Positions 34,154 through 42,195 of a DNA stretch of 64,000 nt are shown piece after piece (position 1 is the first letter of the stretch; the number at the start of each line of letters is the position of its first letter). Source of the stretch: Saprospiraceae bacterium (GTDB lineage Bacteria; Bacteroidota; Bacteroidia; Chitinophagales; Saprospiraceae); assembly GCA_020627535.1 (NCBI GenBank), contig JAHDGU010000009.1, forward strand, positions 1-64,000, in the 5' to 3' direction. The notes beneath the pieces are model-generated. The model ran no database searches and was not told the DNA's origin. It saw only the letters and a program-made list of their open reading frames with translations. The position numbers were made by a program, and so were the translations under genes.

Positions 34154-35395
34154 ATGACTAAGATTGTAATCAAATATTGTACGTTTTGTCTGGCATGTGC
34201 TCTCAGCATTTTGTCTGTATCAGCACAGGATACTGTATTTCTCAACAATGCCTCATTTGAAGATGAGCCGCATCAAGGGAATGCCAATTTTCCTCATATC
34301 CGCGGATGGATAGACTGCGGCACTAGGATCTTCGATGGCGAATCACCACCAGATATCCACCCCCAAAATTTTTGGGATGTTACAGCCGCGGCACAGCATG
34401 GTAAGACTTACCTCGGCATGGTTGCCAGATACAATGAGACTTATGAGATGCTTGGTCAGCGAGTCAATACGCCGCTTATGGCCGATAAGTGCTACACTTT
34501 CAAGGTGCAGCTCAGCATGTCCAATGTCTATCTAAGCAATACACATCGCAATCAGACCACCAAAGAGAGCTTCACGACACCTTGCGTACTGCGACTCTAT
34601 GGAGGCACTGGCGAATGTGTTGAGACCCAGTTGCTCGCAGAATCAGAAGCGATAGATCACAGTGATTGGCGAGAATATGAATTTCTCATCCAGCCCAAGC
34701 GTGAATATAGATATCTCATGGTCGGCATCTTTTACAAGACACCATCGCTCTGGGCCTACAATGGAAATATCCTGGTCGACAACATCTCGCCCATCATCCC
34801 GGCCAACTGTCCCGGCGAAGAAGTCCTCGCTGAGATCCTACCAGTAGATAGACCAGTACCGCCCTCACCGATCAAGAAGGAGGAGCCTGAGGAAAAAATC
34901 GATGAAGTCATAGCCTCGACTCCAGAGCCTACAAACCAGCCAGATGAGGACATCACACCGGAGCCCAAAGAGCGTGATCCCGCACAAAAAAAGATCCTTG
35001 CAGATCTTGACAAAAACAAGATCAAGACAGGTCAGATTATCAAAGTCAAGCAGCTACAGTTCGTCGCAGACAGTGCAAGCTTTGAAGATAGTTCGCTAGA
35101 GGTGCTGGACGAGGTATACAGATTTCTCGAAGACAATGAGCAAGTCATCGTAGAGATCGGTGGGCATACCAATGGCGTCAAAGGCATCACAGACAGCTAC
35201 TGCGACAGACTCTCAGAGCGCCGGGCCAAGACGGTGGCCAATTACCTGGCTCGACGTGGCATCTCGCCATACAGACTCAAGTACAAAGGCTATGGTAAGC
35301 GCAAGCCCATAGCGAGCAATCGTACTGCGTATGGACGTTCGCTCAATCAGCGAGTAGAAATCAAGATCTTGAGTCTTGATGGGAAGGACGGTTGA
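34154..35395 (+). CDS. OmpA-family protein with N-terminal jelly-roll-like domain
   Basis: A 413-residue exported protein. Several start codons exist upstream (34121, 34139, 34142); the ATG at 34154 gives the cleanest signal peptide, ending S-V-S-A-Q-D. Residues 25-215 look like a beta-sandwich of carbohydrate-binding type (N-A-S-F-E-D-E opening, P-x-I-x-G-W, then G-x-x-Y-L-G-M-V and D-N-I-S-P). A Pro/Glu-rich linker (about 225-285) leads to an OmpA C-terminal domain with G-H-T-N-G and L-S-E-R-R-A-K-T-V, which binds peptidoglycan. It may link surface or periplasmic ligands to the cell wall. It overlaps the convergent DCC gene by 35 bp. Confidence 0.87.
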   Translation: MTKIVIKYCTFCLACALSILSVSAQDTVFLNNASFEDEPHQGNANFPHIRGWIDCGTRIFDGESPPDIHPQNFWDVTAAAQHGKTYLGMVARYNETYEMLGQRVNTPLMADKCYTFKVQLSMSNVYLSNTHRNQTTKESFTTPCVLRLYGGTGECVETQLLAESEAIDHSDWREYEFLIQPKREYRYLMVGIFYKTPSLWAYNGNILVDNISPIIPANCPGEEVLAEILPVDRPVPPSPIKKEEPEEKIDEVIASTPEPTNQPDEDITPEPKERDPAQKKILADLDKNKIKTGQIIKVKQLQFVADSASFEDSSLEVLDEVYRFLEDNEQVIVEIGGHTNGVKGITDSYCDRLSERRAKTVANYLARRGISPYRLKYKGYGKRKPIASNRTAYGRSLNQRVEIKILSLDGKDG

Positions 35396-35744
35396 TTTCG
35401 AGCTCACAAGTTTCCATCTTTCCAAAGATCAGATATCGACGTGCAGCTACGAATCGATAAACTCGGTCTGTCCACGAAGTAGGAAGTAAGCCAAATAATC
35501 TCAAAGGCTGGTATACCAGAGGTAAACTCTTGATGATCTCAAAGACGGCTTTTGATTCATACTTAAACTCCGTGCCATATTGCCAGATGATACTGTCAGG
35601 AGAGTCTAGTCCTCCTATGGCTGAGGTTGCCTCTTCGCTTTCCAGTGCGACAAAGCTCATCTTAGTGCCGAGCCGTCGTTTGAGAAAGCGGACGACACTA
35701 TTGCACATGACGCAGCGATGATCATAGTAGACAATTGACTCCAT
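35361..35744 (-). CDS. DCC-family thiol-disulfide oxidoreductase-like protein (DUF393)
   Basis: A 127-residue protein with the family signature Y-Y-D-H-R-C-V-M-C-N (D-x-x-C-x-x-C, residues 7-15), then a late L-P-L-V-Y-Q-P-L-R and R-Y-L-I-F-G-K segment. The family has a thioredoxin-like fold and an unproven redox role. Its last 12 codons overlap the 3' end of the OmpA-like gene on the other strand, an unusually deep convergent overlap. Confidence 0.88.
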   Translation of the reverse strand: MESIVYYDHRCVMCNSVVRFLKRRLGTKMSFVALESEEATSAIGGLDSPDSIIWQYGTEFKYESKAVFEIIKSLPLVYQPLRLFGLLPTSWTDRVYRFVAARRYLIFGKMETCELEINRPSHQDSRS

Positions 35745-35783
35745 CCTATTCCAGTAACATCTTAAAGATCAAAATAGCTCAAT

Positions 35784-35820
35784 AAAAAAGCCCTCAATCT
35801 GACATTGATCGAGGGCTTTG
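35784..35820 (-). terminator. Intrinsic terminator of the beta-barrel gene
   Basis: AAAGCCCTC (35787-35795) pairs with GAGGGCTTT (35811-35819). Read leftward, the stem is followed by a run of Ts (complement of 35784-35789), the classical order for a terminator of the leftward gene at 35845-36327. The stem is symmetrical, so it could also act rightward. Confidence 0.8.
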
Positions 35821-35844
35821 CTTCTTTTGTGCGTTTGATCTTTC

Positions 35845-36327
35845 CTATAGATCTCCAAAAGGTATCATAACACCTGCATGGAGAAGGAAGCCTGTCGCAT
35901 CGCCAATCACAACTTTGGGTTCTGCCCATAGGTCCAAGGAACTCAGCGAATAGCGAATACCTGCTCCAAGGTTGAGCCCAATGTTGGAGCCCGATGTCTT
36001 AGCACCCAGAACATCAGTACTAAAGAAAGATAAATTCAATCCTGCAAGGCCATAAGTAATGAACTCATCAGTCAAGTCCAAGTTGTAGTGCCCGTTGAGA
36101 TCAATATGAAAGAGAGAGGTACTCGTGGTACCCAAAATCGTCGTTACCTTCTGGGTGAAGAAGTAAGTAAACATGACATCGGCATCGATCTGCTCGGTGA
36201 TGTCTTTTTGAGCTTTCAGAGCTATACCAAGAGGATTATCGATCGCAAGACCGGCACCTACTCTGATCTGTGCGTGCACTCCATAGCTGATTGCTACAAG
36301 GACTAGCATGGTGAAAATTCTTTTCAT
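35845..36327 (-). CDS. Small outer-membrane beta-barrel protein
   Basis: A 160-residue protein with a signal peptide (ending V-H-A-Q) and alternating hydrophobic strands (L-N-L-G-A-G-I-R-Y, L-D-L-W-A-E-P-K-V) ending in an aromatic/aliphatic strand. This is typical of an eight-stranded OmpW/OmpX-like barrel. No family motif is decisive. It is a single gene with its own terminator. Confidence 0.8.
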   Translation of the reverse strand: MKRIFTMLVLVAISYGVHAQIRVGAGLAIDNPLGIALKAQKDITEQIDADVMFTYFFTQKVTTILGTTSTSLFHIDLNGHYNLDLTDEFITYGLAGLNLSFFSTDVLGAKTSGSNIGLNLGAGIRYSLSSLDLWAEPKVVIGDATGFLLHAGVMIPFGDL

Positions 36328-36375
36328 TTTTTTGATTTTTTAGGTAAGAAAAATAGATTCTGGATGCAAAGATAC

Positions 36376-36864
36376 TCAATGGATACTCTGATATATCAGC
36401 CAGTCGCACCCGTTGTTAGCGGGCGTGTCAATCCGCGTCATACCACATTTTTGAAGAACACGCTCAGAGGCTTGATTCTTCGGGTGGCAACTGCCGATGA
36501 TCTTCTTGATGTCCAGTCCATCATGCCCATATCGCAGACATGCACGAGCGGCTTCAGTCGCCAAGCCTCTTCCCCAATGCACTCTTTTTAGGCGAAAGCC
36601 GAGATCTACGACGCCGTCCTGATTGCGCAAACCACAGAAGCCGATCCAAGTATCACTTTCCTTCATGATGACAGCCCAGCGACCATAGCCGTGCTGTTGA
36701 TAGTGGTGGTAGTTTTTGATAAACTCTTCGGCGGCAAGGACTGAGGCAAAGGGCTCATCTCCGGTATACTTTAATACCACAGGGTCAGCATTGAGCTCAT
36801 AAAAGTCTTGGGCGTCCTCTACAGTCCATTCTCGAAGCATGAGTCTATCAGTGCTCAAGATCAT
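36376..36864 (-). CDS. GNAT-family N-acetyltransferase (RimJ/RimL type)
   Basis: A 162-residue protein with the GNAT core: L-M-L-R-E-W at the start, D-L-G-F-R-L before the acetyl-CoA loop, H-W-G-R-G-L-A-T-E-A-A-R-A (Q/RxxGxG/A motif A) and N-Q-A-S-E-R-V-L-Q-K-C-G-M. The RimJ/RimL branch acetylates protein N-termini, amino acids or antibiotics; the substrate is open. Its start overlaps the phoH stop by 4 bp (ATGA), so the two are co-translated. Confidence 0.9.
   Translation of the reverse strand: MILSTDRLMLREWTVEDAQDFYELNADPVVLKYTGDEPFASVLAAEEFIKNYHHYQQHGYGRWAVIMKESDTWIGFCGLRNQDGVVDLGFRLKRVHWGRGLATEAARACLRYGHDGLDIKKIIGSCHPKNQASERVLQKCGMTRIDTPANNGCDWLIYQSIH
36585..36600 (+). repeat. T-tract mini-hairpin motif (one-base spacer)
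   Basis: TTTTT-A-GGC-GAAA-GCC on the plus strand, inside the GNAT gene in antisense. It has one extra A between T run and stem. Confidence 0.5.
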
Positions 36865-37841
36865 TCTTCTTCACGCTGCCTTTTGCGTCTATCTTGATCT
36901 CTGTCATAGGCATGGATGATCTGGCGCACCAGTCGGTGTCTCACTACATCGGATGCATCGAGTCGGATCTGAGCGATGCCCTCCACATTGGATAAGATGC
37001 GCATGGAGCGATGCAAGCCAGACTTCTGCTGGTAGGGTAGATCTACTTGGCTAAGATCACCAGTGATAATGCACTTTGCCGATGGTCCGAGCCGTGTCAA
37101 AAACATCTTAAGCTGTAGCGAAGTGGCATTTTGAGCTTCATCCAAGATGATAAAAGCATTGTCCAGTGTCCGACCTCGCATGAAGGCCAACGGAGCAATC
37201 TCGATGGTGCGATTTTCCATGAACTGATTGAGCTTTTCCATGGGAAACATGTCATCCAGCGCATCGTACAAGGGACGTAGGTAGGGATCAATCTTCTCTT
37301 TGAGATCTCCAGGAAGGAAACCAAGGCTTTCTCCAGCCTCCACTGCAGGTCTTGTCAAGATTATTTTGCGTACAACCCGATTTTTCAATGCTCTCACGGC
37401 AAGAGCGACTGCCGTATAAGTCTTACCGGTACCCGCAGGGCCAATGGCGAAGACCACATCATTCTCTTCGCTGGCCAGGACCAGTTTCTTCTGATTTTCA
37501 GTCTTGGCGCGGATAGGCTTGCCGTTTCGACCATGGACGATGACTTGATTACCACTTTCTGTACCCAGGCGATTGGTATAGGGATTGTCCCCGATGACCA
37601 CATCCTCCACTGTCTGCTTGGTGAGCTCTCCTTGCTGCTTCAGGATACGAGCCATGATTTCCAGTTTGGATTTTGCAGTCTGAGCTTGTTTTTTCGGACC
37701 AGAAATCTTGACCTTAGCACCGCGCGCTGTGATCTTGAGTTCTGGGTAGGCTTTCGCCAAAATCTTGAGCTTTTTGTTCTTTTCTCCAAATAGATCTACA
37801 GGATGCAGATCGTCAAACTGCAGGATGATTTCGCTGTTCAA
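36861..37841 (-). CDS. phoH: PhoH-family ATPase
   Basis: A 326-residue protein. A KH-like N-terminal region (residues 1-75) precedes the PhoH ATPase domain. Walker A is G-P-A-G-T-G-K-T-Y-T near 137, followed by R-P-A-V-E-A-G-E-S-L-G-F-L-P-G-D-L, M-R-G-R-T-L and Walker B F-I-I-L-D-E-A-Q-N-A. Bacterial PhoH proteins are linked to RNA metabolism and ribosome maturation and are often beside ybeY, which is not here. A canonical T-tract hairpin motif lies in the N-terminal part (37749-37762). Confidence 0.93.
   Translation of the reverse strand: MNSEIILQFDDLHPVDLFGEKNKKLKILAKAYPELKITARGAKVKISGPKKQAQTAKSKLEIMARILKQQGELTKQTVEDVVIGDNPYTNRLGTESGNQVIVHGRNGKPIRAKTENQKKLVLASEENDVVFAIGPAGTGKTYTAVALAVRALKNRVVRKIILTRPAVEAGESLGFLPGDLKEKIDPYLRPLYDALDDMFPMEKLNQFMENRTIEIAPLAFMRGRTLDNAFIILDEAQNATSLQLKMFLTRLGPSAKCIITGDLSQVDLPYQQKSGLHRSMRILSNVEGIAQIRLDASDVVRHRLVRQIIHAYDRDQDRRKRQREEE
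37749..37762 (-). repeat. T-tract mini-hairpin motif (canonical 14-mer)
   Basis: Exact TTTTGGCGAAAGCC on the minus strand, sense to phoH, coding I-L-A-K-A. Confidence 0.65.
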
Positions 37842-37992
37842 AGGTGCTGTGTGGTTTTGATCTTCAGAAGATTGCTAGACTTACAATGGCTTATATATAC
37901 GGCAAATCCGTCATATATCGTTGGATCTCAAGTAACTTTATCTGTAAATCCTTACGCGGTATAAATTTCCAATAATTTACTCAGACTGATCG

Positions 37993-38766
37993 ATGCATTT
38001 GCTGAGCCTGACCACAGACTACGGGACTCAAGACTTTGACTTGGCCTATCTCAAGGCGCGCTTGATCTCTCAAGTGCCGGACTTGAGCATGCTAGATGTC
38101 AGCCATGAGATCCCTATGGATGATCTTGGCGTCGCGGCATATCAGCTCCGGAGCGCCATGCCAGCATTCCCTCCCAATGCCATGCACCTGGTATGTGTGA
38201 ATGAGTATCTGTATCCGGATCTAGGAGTCCTCGTGGCACGCAAGGACAAACAGTGGATCATTGCTCCCAATAATGGATTTCTCTACCTGCTCTATGACAA
38301 ATATGATTTTGGTCCGGTGGAGCATGCGTCCGTACCTACTGCTACTGGGAGAATAGATACACTCTGCCGTATCGTCTATGCACTTTGTCATCAGTATGGG
38401 TATGTAGAGGGTCTGCCCCAGCCGAGTCAGAGCATACAGAAGTACAATATCAATCCTATTGTCTCCGAAGACCAGATCAGGACGAGGATATATCACATCG
38501 ATCAGTATGGAAACATTGTACTCAATATCTCACAGGCACTTTTTGAAGAGAGAAGGCAAGAGCGCGACTTTGTCCTTGAGTTTCGCAAGTACAACTACGC
38601 TGGAGGTATCAAAGAGCATATTGCTACAGTGGAAGTGGGCGAGCTGAGCTGTAGTTTCAATCTTGGTTCACTCATGATGATATCAGCATTTCAAGAGCGA
38701 GCCGACGAACTTCTAGACGTGAGACCAGATGAGATTGTAAACCTTAGATTTATACCACGATCATGA
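37993..38766 (+). CDS. SAM hydroxide adenosyltransferase-like protein (DUF62), divergent
   Basis: A 257-residue protein that matches the family fold: L-T-T-D-Y-G near the start, D-V-S-H-E-I-P near residue 36, a late I-I-A-P-N-N-G-F-L-Y-L-L (the G-P-D-N-G equivalent) and I-D-Q-Y-G-N-I-V-L-N-I in the C-terminal barrel. The usual V-D-P-G-V-G-S-x-R segment, which carries active-site Asp and Arg residues in characterised members, reads V-N-E-Y-L-Y-P-D-L-G here. SAM hydrolysis is therefore not assured. It overlaps the next gene by 4 bp. Confidence 0.82.
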   Translation: MHLLSLTTDYGTQDFDLAYLKARLISQVPDLSMLDVSHEIPMDDLGVAAYQLRSAMPAFPPNAMHLVCVNEYLYPDLGVLVARKDKQWIIAPNNGFLYLLYDKYDFGPVEHASVPTATGRIDTLCRIVYALCHQYGYVEGLPQPSQSIQKYNINPIVSEDQIRTRIYHIDQYGNIVLNISQALFEERRQERDFVLEFRKYNYAGGIKEHIATVEVGELSCSFNLGSLMMISAFQERADELLDVRPDEIVNLRFIPRS

Positions 38767-39089
38767 TACGCATTGTCAAGCTATCCATACGATCGGAGCA
38801 TGAGGATGACTTTGTCGCCCAGTTTGAAGGTTCCAAGTCCAAGATCTTTTCGCAGGCAGGATGCCGCATGGTCTATCTACTCCGAGATCAATCCAAGTCG
38901 GGTGTCTTTTTTACTCTCAGTATCTGGGATAGTGTGGACGATCTAGATGCTTATAGAGCCTCTGATCTCTTTGGGGGAATATGGCCAGTGGTCAAGACTT
39001 GGTTTGCTGAGGCTCCAGAGGCATGGAGTACGGATAGCCTTGGCGGTATTCCGACGGATTCTCTCTTATCACTAGCGAAAAATCAATAG
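38763..39089 (+). CDS. ABM-domain (antibiotic biosynthesis monooxygenase-like) protein
   Basis: A 108-residue protein of the dimeric ferredoxin-like ABM fold: I-R-I-V-K-L at the start, F-S-Q-A-G-C-R-M-V-Y-L-L, then F-F-T-L-S-I-W-D-S-V-D-D-L-D-A-Y. Such proteins act as small oxygenases, heme-degrading factors or just as stress-related folds; no catalytic assignment is possible. Coupled by an ATGA overlap to the SAM hydrolase-like gene. Confidence 0.82.
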   Translation: MIRIVKLSIRSEHEDDFVAQFEGSKSKIFSQAGCRMVYLLRDQSKSGVFFTLSIWDSVDDLDAYRASDLFGGIWPVVKTWFAEAPEAWSTDSLGGIPTDSLLSLAKNQ

Positions 39090-39169
39090 CCACTTGAAAT
39101 AATCGAGTATGACTGAACTTCGTGGTGACTGTACGACTATATTATCTGTAAACTATCCAATGCAAGACT

Positions 39170-41710
39170 ATGTCTGAAGCTAGATCTGCACTCTTCTCTA
39201 AGATTATCAGATTGCTCTGGGTACTTTTTGTCCTGGGCATCATAGCGACCCTGCTCTTGTTTGTGCTGGTCTCCAAGTCAGATCTTCCAGATCTTACCGA
39301 ATTGGAGAATCCTGAGTACGAGCTCGCCACACCAGTCTACGCTGACGACAATCGTGAGCTTGGCAGATTTTACCGATTCAATCGCGTTCCCCTCTCTTAT
39401 GAAGAAATATCACCCAATGTGGTCAATGCCTTGCTAGCAACGGAAGACATCCGATTTCATAAGCACAGTGGGATTGATGCACGCGGTACGATGAGAGCAG
39501 TGGCCTATCTTGGCCGACGTGGTGGAGCAAGTACGATCACACAGCAGCTGTCCAAGCAGATGTTTACTGGTGTCAAAGCGAGCAACTTCATCGAGCGGGT
39601 CTGGCAGAAATTCAAGGAGTGGTACATCAGCGTGCAGATGGAAAAGCGCTATACCAAGGAGGAGATCATGGCCATGTATCTCAACAAGTTTGACTACCTC
39701 CATGGTGCAGTAGGTCTACAGGCAGCAGCAGAAACATACTTTGGTAAACAGCAGCAAGATCTGACGATAGAGGAGGCAGCAGTCCTCGTCGGCATGTTTA
39801 AGAATCCCAATCGACTCAATCCCAAGTCACATCCCAATGACAGCCGTAAGCGAAGATCAGTGGTCCTATCGCAGATGGCCAAGTATGAATATATCAATGA
39901 GGTCGAGCGCGACAGTCTCAATGAGATAGACATTGATATCTCGAGCTTCAAGAGAGATCATCACTCAGCAGGTCCAGCACCATACTTCCGTCAGGAGCTA
40001 GCCAAGTGGGTCAAGAATCTACTCAAAGACAAGCAATACTACAAGCCAGATGGCACGCCATATGACATCTATACTGATGGTCTCAAGATTTACACCACGC
40101 TCAACTACGATATGCAGATTGCTGCAGAAGAAGAGATGGCAAAGCACATGAAAAATGTGCAAGAAACATACTTCAAAGTCTGGAAGAAGCGTGATCCATG
40201 GAAATACAAGTTTGATCCGGAGGACAATCTGGAAATCCGTGAAGCTGGGCTTCAACGCCTGATCTATGGCAGTGAACGCTATCAATCTATGAAGGAAGCA
40301 GCTCTTGGTGATGCTCTTGCTGCTATGGGCCAAAAATTTGATGATGTGCGCTTCAGAGACATAGATATCGATCGCATGCTGGAAGAAGAGGCCAAGCCAG
40401 GATCTCTGAGGAAACTCATTGCCAAGGACTACATCAGCAAGAAGATGGCGGCTGGCTATGATAAGGTGATCAAGTCTAGTGAGTGGGCGGACTTCAAGTC
40501 GGCATGGAATGACTTCCAGAAGCGCGTCGACCAAGTCTTCAATACTCCTGTCAAGATGAAGGTCTTTGACTATGTCGATGGCTGGGAACGCGAGACGACG
40601 ATGACACCACTGGATTCACTCAAGTATCATCGACAGATCTTACAATTTGGCTCACTATCAGTAGAGCCTACGACTGGACATATCAAGACGTGGGTAGGAG
40701 GTGTCAATCATAAGTACTTCAAGTTTGATCACATCAATAGCAATCGCCAGGTCGGCTCGACCTTCAAGCCATTTGTCTACAGCGCAGCGATCACTATGAA
40801 GGGCATGTCACCATGCTTTCAGATTCAAGATATACCCTATACCATCGCTCCGGGAGATGGCAGCTTTTATGTCGCGGAGCCATGGACTCCGAGCAATAGT
40901 GATGGCGAGTATACAGGTGAGTATTTTGACATGTACCGGGGTCTCAAAAAGTCAAAGAACACCGTCTCAGTGTACCTCATGAAAGAGATGGGCAATACTG
41001 AGCTAGTACGAGATCTGGTCAATAATATGGGTATCGATGCTTACGCAAAAAGGGCAGACGGCAACTTCAGAGTGCCTGATGCGCCATCGATTTGTCTAGG
41101 ATCAGCTGATCTCAGCGTCATGGAGATGGCTGGAGCATACACCACATTTGCCAATAACGGGGTCTACAGCGAACCGCTCTTCGTCACGAGGATCACGGAC
41201 AAAGACGGGCGTGTGGTGTACAATGCAGTTGAGAAAGAAAATACCGTCTTCAGTCCAGAGAATAACTATGTACTTGTGGATCTTTTGAGCAAGGCGGTAG
41301 AAGGTACGACTGGATTTTGGGAGATGAAAAGCTCTGCAGGCGGAAAGACAGGGACGACCAATGACTATGTCGATGGATGGTTTGTAGGTTTTACGCCAGA
41401 GCTAGTCGTAGCTACTTGGGTCGGGGGAGAAGATCCTTGGATTCGATTTTTGAGCATTCAAAATGGTCAGGGCGCACGTATGGCAAAGCCATTTTTCGCC
41501 AACTTTATCAAGCGACTCGAGTCGGATCCTCGCTATGGATTCAATCCAGAAAAGACATTCTACAAACCACCTGGCAATCTGGGCATCGAGCTTGATTGTG
41601 AGAAGTACGCCAAGTTTATCCAGCAAGTCGATGTAGACGAAGTGGATGCTGCGCTCGGTAATGATGAGGAAGATGACCTCATGGATGAGCTTGACTTCGA
41701 GGAGCAGTAA
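39170..41710 (+). CDS. Penicillin-binding protein 1A (class A, bifunctional)
   Basis: An 846-residue peptidoglycan synthase. A membrane anchor lies at residues 15-35. The GT51 transglycosylase domain has E-D-I-R-F-H-K-H-S-G-I-D (near 92) and G-A-S-T-I-T-Q-Q-L-S-K-Q. The transpeptidase domain has S530-T-F-K (S-x-x-K), S595-K-N (S-x-N) and K726-T-G. An acidic tail ends the protein. All catalytic motifs are intact. It polymerises glycan strands and cross-links peptides outside the inner membrane. The upstream TTATCTGTAAA (39142-39152) recurs before the 37993 gene and could be a promoter part. Confidence 0.95.
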   Translation: MSEARSALFSKIIRLLWVLFVLGIIATLLLFVLVSKSDLPDLTELENPEYELATPVYADDNRELGRFYRFNRVPLSYEEISPNVVNALLATEDIRFHKHSGIDARGTMRAVAYLGRRGGASTITQQLSKQMFTGVKASNFIERVWQKFKEWYISVQMEKRYTKEEIMAMYLNKFDYLHGAVGLQAAAETYFGKQQQDLTIEEAAVLVGMFKNPNRLNPKSHPNDSRKRRSVVLSQMAKYEYINEVERDSLNEIDIDISSFKRDHHSAGPAPYFRQELAKWVKNLLKDKQYYKPDGTPYDIYTDGLKIYTTLNYDMQIAAEEEMAKHMKNVQETYFKVWKKRDPWKYKFDPEDNLEIREAGLQRLIYGSERYQSMKEAALGDALAAMGQKFDDVRFRDIDIDRMLEEEAKPGSLRKLIAKDYISKKMAAGYDKVIKSSEWADFKSAWNDFQKRVDQVFNTPVKMKVFDYVDGWERETTMTPLDSLKYHRQILQFGSLSVEPTTGHIKTWVGGVNHKYFKFDHINSNRQVGSTFKPFVYSAAITMKGMSPCFQIQDIPYTIAPGDGSFYVAEPWTPSNSDGEYTGEYFDMYRGLKKSKNTVSVYLMKEMGNTELVRDLVNNMGIDAYAKRADGNFRVPDAPSICLGSADLSVMEMAGAYTTFANNGVYSEPLFVTRITDKDGRVVYNAVEKENTVFSPENNYVLVDLLSKAVEGTTGFWEMKSSAGGKTGTTNDYVDGWFVGFTPELVVATWVGGEDPWIRFLSIQNGQGARMAKPFFANFIKRLESDPRYGFNPEKTFYKPPGNLGIELDCEKYAKFIQQVDVDEVDAALGNDEEDDLMDELDFEEQ
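41038..41051 (-). repeat. T-tract mini-hairpin motif (TGC stem)
   Basis: Minus strand TTTT-TGC-GTAA-GCA, antisense in the PBP1A gene. Confidence 0.45.
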
Positions 41711-41733
41711 TTCCTGGATGGGGCAAAAGCACA

Positions 41734-41747
41734 TTTTGCCGTAAGGC
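41734..41747 (+). repeat. T-tract mini-hairpin motif, intergenic
   Basis: TTTT-GCC-GTAA-GGC, 24 bp behind the PBP1A stop. It is the second clear intergenic copy. Confidence 0.55.
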
Positions 41748-41841
41748 CAGATATGCTCAGAAAAGTCATATTGACATTCTTTATATATGTATTTCAGGTC
41801 ATACCTTCGCTTTTTGACAAGTTAAAAGCAAAACTGAGGAT

Positions 41842-42195
41842 ATGAAAGCAGGAACGATGACACTGTTGGCAGCCATTGCACTGATCGGACTAGGCGCATG
41901 GGGTGCATTTGATGGAGGAGAATTCAACAAGACGGCTCTCATCCCAGTAGTCTTTGGGGTGGTACTTCTTGCCTTGGTGCCGGGCGTTCGCAAAGAGAAT
42001 AAAGTGGTGGCACATATCGCGGTATCACTCGTACTACTTATCACACTTGCACTCTTCATGCCGCTAATGAAGGCAATAGGACGCAGCAATACACCTGCGA
42101 TTTTGCGTGTTGGGGCTATGGTCGTCATGTGCGTTCTTGCGCTGGTGAGTTACATACAGTCATTCATCGCTGCGCGCAAAGCCAGAGAAGCTTGA
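41842..42195 (+). CDS. Small four-helix membrane protein
   Basis: A 117-residue protein with hydrophobic segments near residues 5-20, 30-46, 57-75 and 85-105, and a basic end (R-K-A-R-E-A). I do not recognise it. Its TGA stop (42193-42195) overlaps a TTG (42192) that is the likely start of the following lipoprotein gene. Confidence 0.7.
   Translation: MKAGTMTLLAAIALIGLGAWGAFDGGEFNKTALIPVVFGVVLLALVPGVRKENKVVAHIAVSLVLLITLALFMPLMKAIGRSNTPAILRVGAMVVMCVLALVSYIQSFIAARKAREA

Noticed and set aside
34361-34376. A/T-rich palindrome cccaaaatttttggg
   Set aside because: Inside the OmpA-like coding region with no similar site elsewhere; chance palindrome.
40144-40160. GCACAT-GAAAA-ATGTGC hairpin
   Set aside because: A single stem inside the PBP1A coding region, with no T run and no second copy; likely chance.
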